DNA of 64,000 bases from Anopheles merus (lineage: Eukaryota; Arthropoda; Insecta; Diptera; Culicidae): positions 26,092,185-26,156,184 of the forward strand of contig NC_054085.1 of NCBI RefSeq assembly GCF_017562075.2. Reading direction: 5' to 3'. The notes below the pieces were generated by a model that did not search any database, was not told where the DNA came from, and was given only the letters and a program-made list of their open reading frames with translations. The stretch's first letter is position 1, and every line of letters begins with the position of its first letter. This document shows positions 41,951-50,712 of this stretch, in pieces. A program made the translations under genes and the position numbers.

Positions 41951-44641
41951 ATGAGCTTCAGACCCGCTTTTTTTATTTACTCGTTGATTAAAGGAGTATC
42001 TTGGCACTGATTTGCAAGCCCTACATCGGGGACAAATGAGCTATTTCGCTAAGATTTGGTCACAGTTTAGTTATGCTTCACCCAGAGCATGCGGATCGTG
42101 TTCAACGGAAGCTAACCGGACGATCGCTTCCGTTGTTCAAAGCAGCACCCTCTAGAATGCCTTAGCACTCTCCCCAATGGTTCAACCCAGCGAACCATCG
42201 TAGAACATATTTTATGCTGATTTTGCACAAAATGTGTCAACCCTGGTGAGCCTACGTTCCCCGGCATCCTGCGGTTTAGGTCGAAACTCAGGAGGATGAA
42301 AGAATTCTGTCTGCCAAAGTCAAGTGTTGTCGAATAGACAGAGATACACAACAAAGAAGCTTATTATGATCTAAGAAGTGGCAAACTGTCTATCAGTTGC
42401 TGCAGCATGAACTATGTAGCTCTTCACCGGTAAATGATTCCTCTTAAAAATTATCTTATGGTCAATGTCCACCACTTTGTATTGTAGCATCTAGTCTATA
42501 AGGAATGGCGCAAATAAGTGGACATCAGAAAGTACAATGTAACATGACAATGACGCATATTATTGCACTCTGCTCCGAAGAGACAGTAAACCATTACTTC
42601 TGAACCTCCAGAGCTCAACAGAAATGTCAGCTTGGTATGATGAATCTCTCAAACAATGTTCAATGTTTGTTTCGCTCACCCGCTCCACTTAAAAACATTA
42701 AACTGCAGTAGCAATTTTCAACTTTTCCAAATTGTCACCAGATCGATCCCTGCGGATGCAACACCCAGTAAATGGATTAATAAATACCGAAAGCTGTGAA
42801 AAGTTCTTCTCTCCTCTAGCACAAACACTACGAGCAGCATCAGGCCGGTGGCAAACTCATCAAACACAGTACGTCCAGAACGCGTGTCTCCGTCTGTTCC
42901 CGGCGCCCCCACTAGAACCACAGACAGATCGGCTAACACAGCTCGTGCAGCTGGAAAACCTGCAATCGAATTTTTCTTTCCAATTTTCACATTTTCCTTC
43001 ACGACATCGCCCAAAAACAAAGCGCCAGCGGTAAAAACAGGATGCGTCAGCATGCGAAATATGGCAAGGATCGGCAAGGGGGCAGGTTGGGCAGGCGCTC
43101 GAAAAAGATTCGCCAATAACACTTATCATCGATCATTCTAATCACGTCCCACAATAACGTCAGCGCGCGCGCGGGCCCGTAGTTTCCAACTTTGCAACTG
43201 TAGTTTTTCATTTCGCCTCGCCTTCGGACGGCTAGAGCGGGAAAAACTTTCATCCTACGAAATTAAATGGGAAACTTCCGTACCGTTTCTAGCGCTGCTG
43301 CTACTGCTGCATCGCCAAAAGGGAACCGAACGGTTCTTTGTCGGTGAGAGTTACTTATTGTTTTTTTTTTCTCCCGGTTTTCGTTTGGCCTTCTCCACCA
43401 TACTCCACAGCTGACTCATATCGTTTACGTCACGGTTCGATGCATTCCGGACATTGGCAAAACGGCAGTCCGTCGGGTTCCTTCCGTTTGATAGTGCTAA
43501 AATACTGGTCCTTACTGGCCACTGGACGGAAGCATTCATCGAATGGGGAAAGTTTTTCCCAACTATGTTTCTCTCTCTCTCTTCCACTCTAGGCGGTGGA
43601 GAAGTTTTTGTCCCAATCTCCTCCTGCAGCACGCGGAAAATTACCCCCTTCCGTCAAACTCATCGACATTCACAAGCTAATGGGTCGCGCCACTCGATTG
43701 ACCCACCGAACCGGGCGTTCGGTGCGAAGGACAAATTTACGAATGTTACCCTCTCCAGCGCGGCCGCGTCCAGCCCACTAGGCGAAAAGGGTATAATTAA
43801 GACGGCTTTATGATAATTAAATTTGTTATTGATAAAGTTTTCTCCGAGCCCATGGACAGAATGGTACACATATCGTCGTCGTCGTTTGTTGGCGTCGTAA
43901 GTAACTGAACCGACGGAGGTGTATTAGGCCGCCCATCGCCCCTTTGAAACTGTACTGGCGAAAGTGATGTGAGCTAAAGTAAACAGCATCTCGCCGGCAG
44001 AATGCGGCACTTGTGTGGGGAAGCGAATGAATTAGCCGTAATTGCTGTGGCAAATATTCATGAAGGCTAATAGGGGATAAATCGTACGAATATTGCGCTG
44101 CAGGATGAGTGGCCGACGGGCGCAGATGTTTACGAGCCGTTACTTGACAAAAAGAAGGAAAAGATTTTTGCTAAACACGTTAGTCAAGGAAACTCGATTA
44201 GCAATGCAATGAAGAGCGAGCCGAGCGCAACTATAGTTCCGTTGCAGAAATAGTTGAGAAATATGTTTGTTTTTATATTTAATTGGTTTTTAAAGCTGTA
44301 CCTTTATCCAATTAGCTTTAATTATCGTTTCTGAGCATAGAAAGACAAGATTCAATCAATCAATCAATTCAATCACTATCGAGATCAATTTTCCATACGA
44401 TTAGACAGCTTGGGCGATCACAGTTGCTCTTGAAAATATCTTGTAACCCTCATTTACGGTATATCTTTCCATTTCTATACATAATTTAGCAACCTAATTT
44501 ACGTTATTTTTGTCATAAGTTATTATATTGCAGCATTTCTTATTGCCCATAAGCATGCACGTTCGTTTTTAGCCTTACGAAGAAGTTTTTACTACGACTT
44601 GTTTTACATTCCTGACGAACGTTTTAGCAATACTAGATGCC
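41951..44641. other. Spacer, with one weak two-exon candidate at 43267-43680
   Basis: The minus frame at 42718-43122 looks hydrophobic and protein-like, but stops lie just before it and its first ATG is internal. The plus frames at 42732-43141 overlap it. A short candidate first exon (43267-43343, MGNFRTVSS start, donor CG/GTGAGAG) and a strong acceptor at 43592 are treated under findings. A TCAATCAATCAATCAAT run lies near 44353-44370. Confidence 0.45.
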
Positions 44642-45040
44642 TTACGCTCAATTGTAAGAGTCAAAAATATGTTCCGCCAAGATCGTAGTTTGTTAGTTTA
44701 TTTTTTTATTTATTACAGGGTTTTCACGATTAATTGGTGGGTTCCCGTATTTTTTGGCTTGTTCTCATATTTTTTTGGTGCGTTTTTTGGCCGTTTTGGC
44801 GATTTTTTGCCGTTTCCCAGAATTTTTTGGTCAAATTGTATTGATATCCAATCGAAAAATACCAAAAAATTATGGGAACGAACGAAAAATGTATGGGATA
44901 CGATAAAAAAATCGTGGGAACGCATCAAAAAAAAATATGAGAACCCACCAAAAATTGATGGGAACCAACCAATAAATCGTGAGAAACCCTGTAATAAATA
45001 AATAAATAATTTAACAAACTACGATCTTGTCGGAACATAT
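44642..45040. mobile_element. Palindromic foldback element, left part, interrupted by the LTR retrotransposon
   Basis: The left arm from 44642 (TTACGCTCAATTGTAA) through GTTCCGCCAAGATCGTAGTTTG is repeated as its complement at 45015-45040. The arm's outer 29 bases reappear inverted at 50645-50673, beyond the retrotransposon, with one mismatch. Rejoining the two sides at the ATAT duplication gives a palindrome of about 424 bp. The inner 44716-44991 segment starts CAGGG and ends CCCTG and is built of diverged units of about 21 bp (GGGTTCCCATATTTTTTGGT type), head to tail in each arm. The centre of symmetry is near the TTGATATCCAAT region around 44845. There is no transposase frame. The 110-codon frame across it is a by-product. 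Confidence 0.75.
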
Positions 45041-45191
45041 AATTACGTATGCGTAACCCTGCATTCCGCGTAACCCTGTAACCGCATTCTACATCACCAT
45101 CACCAACGACATCGGATTTGGGGATCGACATTCGGTTTTGATCGGTATAATAAAGAGGTTATCTCAAACTCACTCCGCTCGACTTGCAATT
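45041..45191 (+). repeat. 5' LTR, 151 bp
   Basis: Begins AATTACGTATG and ends CTTGCAATT, giving short AATT inverted ends like those of the 17.6/297 group. TATAATAAAG at 45146-45155 can serve as a TATA-like element, and the AATAAA inside it (45149-45154) as the polyadenylation signal. An 11-bp direct repeat GCGTAACCCTG occurs at 45051 and 45068. Identical to 50494-50644. Confidence 0.95.
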
Positions 45192-45208
45192 GGCGCAGCC
45201 GGTAGGAT
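45191..45208 (+). promoter_or_regulatory. Primer-binding site, tRNA-Ser type
   Basis: TGGCGCAGCCGGTAGGAT starts on the last base of the LTR. It differs by one base from the tRNA-Ser-complementary site I know from Drosophila 17.6 and 297. It primes minus-strand DNA synthesis. Confidence 0.8.
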
Positions 45209-45646
45209 GAATTGTTAGAAAACAAACAGTGCTAGTAGGTGATTAATAAAGCTTACACAGTGTGTCCGGATTTGTGCCCCCTATTAGATAGAGGTACATT
45301 TTCATCTCCGTGTAACGTTTACAACACGGATGACTTGTGACAACGCCGTTTCCAACATTTCTACAAAATAGAACCAGCTTCTTTTCTCTATTAGAATAGC
45401 TGAGAATTGAGGTTAGGATTCAAGCGTGTCCGCACGCATCGCAGGTAAGCAAAATTTCGGTTTTAATCTCTTCGTGCTACGCACACATATGCGTGTATCG
45501 TAATAGAGAAAAAAAACTTTTGCTGCGTGCCTCGTGGTAGATACTATCAAATAGGTCTATCCGATTTCATAAACGAGTTGCTCTAGAGGCGCTTATTATT
45601 GAAAATAGAGACGCACTATTAAATAGACGTAGCTCTAATTAGTTTT
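45209..45646 (+). other. Untranslated leader of the retrotransposon
   Basis: About 440 bp between the primer-binding site and the gag ATG, AT-rich, no long frame. It would hold any packaging signal, but none can be recognised by eye. Confidence 0.6.
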
Positions 45647-46834
45647 ATGTGGAGAAATCCGAATAATATCGCTTCCGATTCGGAACAAGAATCTGAATCC
45701 GTAGAATCTGGCGATCTCGCACACATTTCTATACCAATCGCGATCCCTTTAGAGAATTTGTGCATAAGTACAATGGAGCCTAGTGTTAGTGACCCGAATA
45801 ACCCGCAGGGAAATAGTATGGGTGATACGGCTATAGAATCTTTGCAAAAGCAAATTTTGCAGCTGTCGACGGCACTAAATAATGTCGTTGCTTCACAGCA
45901 GCAAAGTGATGCAGCTAGAGTGATGCAAAACCGGTTAGAGCAAGCACAAACCCTTGAAGCGTTTTATCGCATACCGGATCCGATCAAAATTATTCCTAGT
46001 TTTGATGGAAATAAAAAACAATTGTTTTCTTGGATACAAACGGTTGAAAATGCACTGAATTTGTTTAAAGATCGTATTGATCCTCTTCTATACGAAGTTT
46101 ATGTCGATGCAGTAAAAAATAAAATAATAGGAAAGGCAAGAGACATTATTAGCGCTGAGGGAAATCCACAAAACTTCGAAGAAGTAAAGAACATTCTGAT
46201 AAAATCTCTAGGTGATCGGAAAGATTTGTCTTTCTATATGAGTAAACTATGGCTTAATAAAATGGGAAGTAGACGCATTTCGGAATACTACACCCATACT
46301 AAGGAACTTATACAAAAAGTCAAAGTTATTGCTAAACAAAATGAGAAGTACAAATACAGTTGGGACGCTATTAACGAATTTATCGACGAAACAAGCCTGG
46401 CTGCATTTGTCGCGGGACTAAACGATTCATTTTATGGTTATGTTCAAGCAGCTCAACTACTCGATCTGGAAAGCACGTATGCTTTTCTTTGCAAATTTGA
46501 ATCTTTTCCCATGGAACATAAGCGCACTTATCGCCAACAGAGTTCAGGCAATAATGGGAATACAAACAGAGTGCAGGAAAGTTATAATAAAAATGGTACA
46601 AGATCATATGATTATAATAGCACCGACCCCTCACAACCTCAAACATCTAAATCATTTTTTCAAGTTCGTTCACCAAACGGCATGGATACATCGACTACTA
46701 AAACCAGGTTAACGATAAACAGAAATGAATTCAATAACAATGAAACATTTGACTGCAAACAAAACGACGAGGGCGAAAGCGATAAAATTTTGGTAAATTT
46801 TTGGGAGGCAAGTACAAAACATCCTCCAAAGTAG
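45647..46834 (+). CDS. gag: Gag polyprotein of the gypsy-type retrotransposon
   Basis: A 395-residue frame opening at an ATG about 455 bp after the 5' LTR. Residues 1-50 are acidic and Ser-rich. A helical segment (about 65-105, Gln-rich) precedes the capsid-like region, which begins with the IPDPIKIIPSFDGN block (about 108-122), the kind of sequence seen at the start of insect gypsy capsids. It continues to about residue 290. The C-terminal third is Asn/Ser/Gln-rich and basic. There is no CCHC zinc knuckle, as in other 17.6/297/gypsy Gags. It forms the particle that packages the element RNA. Its last 49 nt overlap the pol frame and contain a slippery heptamer, so Pol should be made as a Gag-Pol fusion. 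An internal Met (about residue 43) is an alternative start. Confidence 0.88.
   Translation: MWRNPNNIASDSEQESESVESGDLAHISIPIAIPLENLCISTMEPSVSDPNNPQGNSMGDTAIESLQKQILQLSTALNNVVASQQQSDAARVMQNRLEQAQTLEAFYRIPDPIKIIPSFDGNKKQLFSWIQTVENALNLFKDRIDPLLYEVYVDAVKNKIIGKARDIISAEGNPQNFEEVKNILIKSLGDRKDLSFYMSKLWLNKMGSRRISEYYTHTKELIQKVKVIAKQNEKYKYSWDAINEFIDETSLAAFVAGLNDSFYGYVQAAQLLDLESTYAFLCKFESFPMEHKRTYRQQSSGNNGNTNRVQESYNKNGTRSYDYNSTDPSQPQTSKSFFQVRSPNGMDTSTTKTRLTINRNEFNNNETFDCKQNDEGESDKILVNFWEASTKHPPK
46786..46834 (+). promoter_or_regulatory. -1 ribosomal frameshift window with AAATTTT slippery site
   Basis: The pol frame is closed by TAA at 46783-46785 and gag ends with TAG at 46832-46834, so any -1 shift must occur in these 49 nt. 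The heptamer A-AAT-TTT at 46795-46801, in the gag reading phase, fits the X-XXY-YYZ rule. Downstream, GGAGG (46804-46808) can pair with CCTCC (46823-46827), extended by TTT/AAA with one bulged G. The spacer to this stem is shorter than usual. Pol has no ATG near its start, which fits expression by frameshifting. Confidence 0.7.
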
Positions 46835-49800
46835 ACTATCTTCCTTATATCCTGTGTGAGAATAGTGTTTCAAAAAAGGAAGTAAAATTGTTAATAGACT
46901 CAGGATCGAACAAAAATCTCATCAAGAAAGGAATCATCCCCTCCGTTGAATTTTGTGAAGAAACAATGATTAAAAATATAACGGGTGACTATTGTATCAA
47001 AACAAAAGGTACAATTAATCTACTTGGTCATCGATTACCTGATCAAACTTATTACGAAATGAACTTTCATAACTTTTTCGATGGTATTCTAGGGTCAGAA
47101 TATTTAGCAATGACCGGTGGTGTTTTGAACTATAAAAACGAAACACTTACAATAGAAGAAACTTCCTTACCTTTTTTTAAATATATTCCCGCTCAAAAGC
47201 TATATAATCATATAGTAACAATAAACACGTTATCAGACGGTGATTGGTTTGTACCAAGCTACCAAGTCCTTTGCAAAAATGCTGTAATTCAACCCGGATT
47301 ATACCACGCTAAAAACAAGCAAACAACTGTGTTTATCATTAGCCCATGCAGTTCATTGCCACTTAATGAAAAGGTATTTGGAATAAATGTTAACAATTTT
47401 GAAACGATTTCCCCTATACCGCTCCAAGATAACGAAAAACTAGACGAACTAGTAATTGAAAAACTTATTGCAACAGAACATCTTTCATTGCTAGAAAAAA
47501 AATATCTATTGAAAACAATTCTAGACAATCAACAAGTTCTGTTGAAAGAAAATGAAAGACTATCTTCAACCTCTATTATAAAGCATAAAATAATCACAAA
47601 AGATAATGAGCCTACATACACAAAATCATATAGGTTTCCAAACAGTTTCAAAACAGACGTTGAAAATCAAATTAAAGAAATGCTTGAAGATGGTATCATA
47701 ACACATTCTAACAGTCCCTTTTCCTCACCAATCTGGGTTGTCCCCAAAAAAATAGATTCATCTGGAAAAAGAAGGGTTAGAGTAGTCATTGACTACCGCA
47801 AACTAAATGAGAAGACTATAAACGATAGATACCCTATCCCTCAAATAGAAGAGATCCTTGATAACTTAGGAAACTCAACGTATTTCTCAACTCTCGACCT
47901 TAAATCAGGATTCCACCAAATTCAGATGGATCCAGATTATCAGGAAAAAACTGCGTTTTCTACAAGTCAAGGGCATTTCGAGTTCACCAGAATGCCTTTT
48001 GGCCTGAAAAACGCTCCAGCAACATTTCAAAGGGCTATGAATCATATCTTGATCGGTTTAATTGGAACAATTTGCTTTGTATACATGGATGATATAATTG
48101 TTATTGGAAATAACTTAACATCTCATATTGATAACCTTAATACAGTGCTTAAACGTTTATCAGATTTCAATCTGAAAATCCAACTAAAAAAATGTAATTT
48201 TCTAAAGAGAGAAACTGAATTTTTGGGACATATAATTACCTCCGAAGGCGTTAAACCGAACCCAGATTTGATAAAGAAAATCGTTGATTGGAAAGTTCCG
48301 TCAACACAAAAAGAGTTGAAACAATTCCTTGGATTAACTGGGTATTACCGAAAGTTTATTCGAGACTACGCGGCAATATCCAAACCATTAACGAAATGTC
48401 TAAAGAAAGAAGCAATAGTCGATCATACAAATGATTCATACTTAAAATCATTCAATGATTTGAAAGCAATTATCTCATCAGATCAAGTTTTAGCTTATCC
48501 AAATTTTGAATTGCCTTTTATTCTTACAACCGACGCAAGTAATCATGCGTTAGGTGCCGTTCTATCGCAAGTGCAAGAAAATCATGAAAGGCCAATCGCA
48601 TTTGGAAGTAGAACACTGAACAAAACTGAAAGCAATTATTCAACCACCGAAAAAGAGGCTTTAGCGATAATTTGGGCGGTAAGAAAATACAAAGCATATT
48701 TGTATGGTAAAAAATTTACTCTCATTACCGATCACAAACCCTTAACGTTCATAAAGACCTCATTTAAAAATTCAAAAATATTAAACTGGAGACTCGAGCT
48801 AGAAGATTTCGATTATGACGTAAAATATAAGGAAGGCAAAGGAAACGTAGTAGCTGATGCTTTAAGCCGTTTTCCCGAAGTAAATATGAATGAAACAGAT
48901 ACTTGTTCAAACAACGAAAATAACATATCTAGAAATTTAATAGATAGCTGCTCTACTGTACACTCCGCTGATGATTCTGGCGATTACTTCGTTCATGTGA
49001 CACATCGCCCAATAAACTATTACAAAAATCAAATCATATTCAAAATATCAGATAGGGAAGAAACCATAAATGAAATCCCTTTTCCGTATTTTCATAGAAC
49101 AACAATAATAAAAAAAGAATTCAAATCTGATGATATTGTTAGCCTTATCAACAAAATTCACAACGGAAAACAAACAGCAATATACGCACCAACCGAACTA
49201 TTGCAACTGATCCAAAATACTGTAAAAGAAAAATTTTCGATTAAAGGACACTTCATAATTACAACAAAAACAGTAGAAGACGTTCCAGATACAGATAGGC
49301 AAAATTTTCTAATATCAACTGAACACAATAGAGCCCATCGAGGAATTGCAGAAGTAGAGAATAAGCTACGACGTAATTATTTTTTTCCGGGAATGCAGAA
49401 ATTCATAAAAAAATTTGTAAACAGTTGTGAGATCTGTATGACAGAAAAATACGAACGAAAGCCTTACCATATACAAATATCACCACGGCCAGTCACATGC
49501 AAACCATTAGATCGAGTACATATGGACATCTATATAACTAATAATTGCAGTTTCTTGTCTATTGTAGATTCATTTTCAAAACACCTCCAGATGTTCTACT
49601 TAAGAAACAAAAATATGGCTCAAGTTCAACAAAAACTCACCAAGTATTTTGCGCTTTATGGAATTCCCAAAGAAATAATAACGGATCATGAAACTACTTT
49701 TAGATCTGTACAACTGAGAAATTATCTATCTTCCTTAGGCGTCGTACTGAATTATGCGTCGTGCTCTGAGTCGAACGGACAAGTAGAAAAAACTCACAGC

Positions 49801-50241
49801 ACCATAACAGAAATTTACAATTCCAACAAACATAAATACACTGGATGTGATACAAAATCCATGGTCAGGATATCAGTAGCATTATACAATGACTCGATAC
49901 ACTCATCTACAAAATTCACTCCAAACGAGCTGACATTTAACCAATCTAATGAGCGAAGTGAAGTTCAAATACTAGAAAATGCAAAAAAATTGTTTAAAGA
50001 AGCAAAACATAATTTAGATAAAGCTACGAAAAGACAAACATCTAGAAACGAAACTAAGATAAACCCTCCAAATATCGTTGAAAATCAAGACGTTTTTGTA
50101 ATACCCAACATACGAACAAAAACCCAGGCAAGAGCAATCAAAACAAAAGCATGTCAAATAAAAGAACGAACTTTTGAAAATGTAAGAGGCATCAAAAGAC
50201 ATAAGGGAAAAATTAAACGAATTAAAACAAACTACGAATGA
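46801..50241 (+). CDS. pol: Pol polyprotein: protease, reverse transcriptase, RNase H, integrase
   Basis: A frame of about 1146 codons in -1 phase to gag, with no initiating ATG. Counting from 46801: an aspartic protease with DSG at 33-35; a reverse transcriptase with DLKSGFHQI near residue 370 and the catalytic YMDD at 428-431; RNase H with TTDAS near 575 and TDHKPLTF near 645; a GxxNVVADALSR connection; an integrase zinc-binding motif H842-x3-H846-x29-C876-x2-C879; and the catalytic core D909, D962, E996. All catalytic residues are present and there is no stop or frameshift. The order matches Ty3/gypsy. The C-terminal tail (about 1060-1146) is Lys-rich. Cleavage by its own protease would release the enzymes that copy the RNA and insert the DNA into the genome. 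AT-rich codon use contrasts with the GC-rich Rpt5 gene. Confidence 0.93.
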   Translation: MGGKYKTSSKVDYLPYILCENSVSKKEVKLLIDSGSNKNLIKKGIIPSVEFCEETMIKNITGDYCIKTKGTINLLGHRLPDQTYYEMNFHNFFDGILGSEYLAMTGGVLNYKNETLTIEETSLPFFKYIPAQKLYNHIVTINTLSDGDWFVPSYQVLCKNAVIQPGLYHAKNKQTTVFIISPCSSLPLNEKVFGINVNNFETISPIPLQDNEKLDELVIEKLIATEHLSLLEKKYLLKTILDNQQVLLKENERLSSTSIIKHKIITKDNEPTYTKSYRFPNSFKTDVENQIKEMLEDGIITHSNSPFSSPIWVVPKKIDSSGKRRVRVVIDYRKLNEKTINDRYPIPQIEEILDNLGNSTYFSTLDLKSGFHQIQMDPDYQEKTAFSTSQGHFEFTRMPFGLKNAPATFQRAMNHILIGLIGTICFVYMDDIIVIGNNLTSHIDNLNTVLKRLSDFNLKIQLKKCNFLKRETEFLGHIITSEGVKPNPDLIKKIVDWKVPSTQKELKQFLGLTGYYRKFIRDYAAISKPLTKCLKKEAIVDHTNDSYLKSFNDLKAIISSDQVLAYPNFELPFILTTDASNHALGAVLSQVQENHERPIAFGSRTLNKTESNYSTTEKEALAIIWAVRKYKAYLYGKKFTLITDHKPLTFIKTSFKNSKILNWRLELEDFDYDVKYKEGKGNVVADALSRFPEVNMNETDTCSNNENNISRNLIDSCSTVHSADDSGDYFVHVTHRPINYYKNQIIFKISDREETINEIPFPYFHRTTIIKKEFKSDDIVSLINKIHNGKQTAIYAPTELLQLIQNTVKEKFSIKGHFIITTKTVEDVPDTDRQNFLISTEHNRAHRGIAEVENKLRRNYFFPGMQKFIKKFVNSCEICMTEKYERKPYHIQISPRPVTCKPLDRVHMDIYITNNCSFLSIVDSFSKHLQMFYLRNKNMAQVQQKLTKYFALYGIPKEIITDHETTFRSVQLRNYLSSLGVVLNYASCSESNGQVEKTHSTITEIYNSNKHKYTGCDTKSMVRISVALYNDSIHSSTKFTPNELTFNQSNERSEVQILENAKKLFKEAKHNLDKATKRQTSRNETKINPPNIVENQDVFVIPNIRTKTQARAIKTKACQIKERTFENVRGIKRHKGKIKRIKTNYE

Positions 50242-50493
50242 AATAACGAATAGTATTAGGTGATCCTCTAATATTTTTGTCAACAAAAATTTATGAAAAA
50301 GATAAATCAGTAAAAATCTTTCATTACTAAGTAAAATTAGTACCAACTGTTAAGGTCTTTGCTAAGATAGGAAATAAGTAGAAATAAGATCGAACTATTA
50401 TAACGTATTTGAAAAAAAAAAGAGAAAGAGAAAAACTTCTAATTGTGAATGCATGCAACGAGCCGAGGACGTCTCTTCTCTACCCCCCAGAGT
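50242..50493 (+). other. Retrotransposon 3' region between pol and LTR
   Basis: No env-like frame. A purine tract GAAAAAAAAAAGAGAAAGAG (50411-50430, continuing to 50435) is the only polypurine-tract candidate but lies about 58 bp before the LTR. The sequence touching the LTR (TACCCCCCAGAGT) is pyrimidine-rich. Confidence 0.6.
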
Positions 50494-50644
50494 AATTACG
50501 TATGCGTAACCCTGCATTCCGCGTAACCCTGTAACCGCATTCTACATCACCATCACCAACGACATCGGATTTGGGGATCGACATTCGGTTTTGATCGGTA
50601 TAATAAAGAGGTTATCTCAAACTCACTCCGCTCGACTTGCAATT
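50494..50644 (+). repeat. 3' LTR, 151 bp
   Basis: Identical over its full length to the 5' LTR, and followed by the ATAT target duplication at 50645-50648. Confidence 0.95.
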
Positions 50645-50712
50645 ATATTTTTGACTTTTACAATTGAGCGTAAAAATCATGGGATCTGACCAAAAAATCG
50701 TGGGAAACCCTG
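50645..50712. mobile_element. Foldback element, displaced right end
   Basis: 50645-50673 is the inverse of 44642-44670 (28 of 29 bases). Beyond it, 50674-50712 adds two units of the 21-bp family and ends AAACCCTG, a terminus not present at the left outer end. The element therefore either extended further on this side or has lost its left outer end. Confidence 0.65.

Larger units (their letters stand above)
45041..50644 (+). mobile_element. Complete Ty3/gypsy LTR retrotransposon (17.6/297-like), 5604 bp
   Basis: Flanked by two identical 151-bp LTRs and a 4-bp target duplication ATAT (45037-45040 and 50645-50648), the size expected for gypsy integrases. The order is LTR, primer-binding site, leader, gag, pol (protease, reverse transcriptase, RNase H, integrase), LTR. 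There is no env-like frame between pol and the 3' LTR, only about 250 bp of spacer, so this is a retrotransposon and not an envelope-bearing errantivirus. Both frames are intact and the LTRs match base for base, which points to recent insertion and possible activity. It sits inside the right arm of a palindromic element. Confidence 0.93.

Noticed and set aside
42718..43122. A 134-codon minus frame with membrane-protein-like composition
   Set aside because: Stop codons lie directly before it, it has no ATG at its start, the first Met is about 24 codons in, no acceptor was clear, and the plus strand is open over the same stretch.
44669..45001. A 110-codon plus frame and minus-strand frames across the foldback element, with a similar frame at 56689-56916
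   Set aside because: By-products of the palindromic 21-bp-unit repeat, not genes.
50242..50493. Possible env frame of the retrotransposon
   Set aside because: Only about 250 bp lie between pol and the 3' LTR, with no open frame, so the element has no envelope gene.
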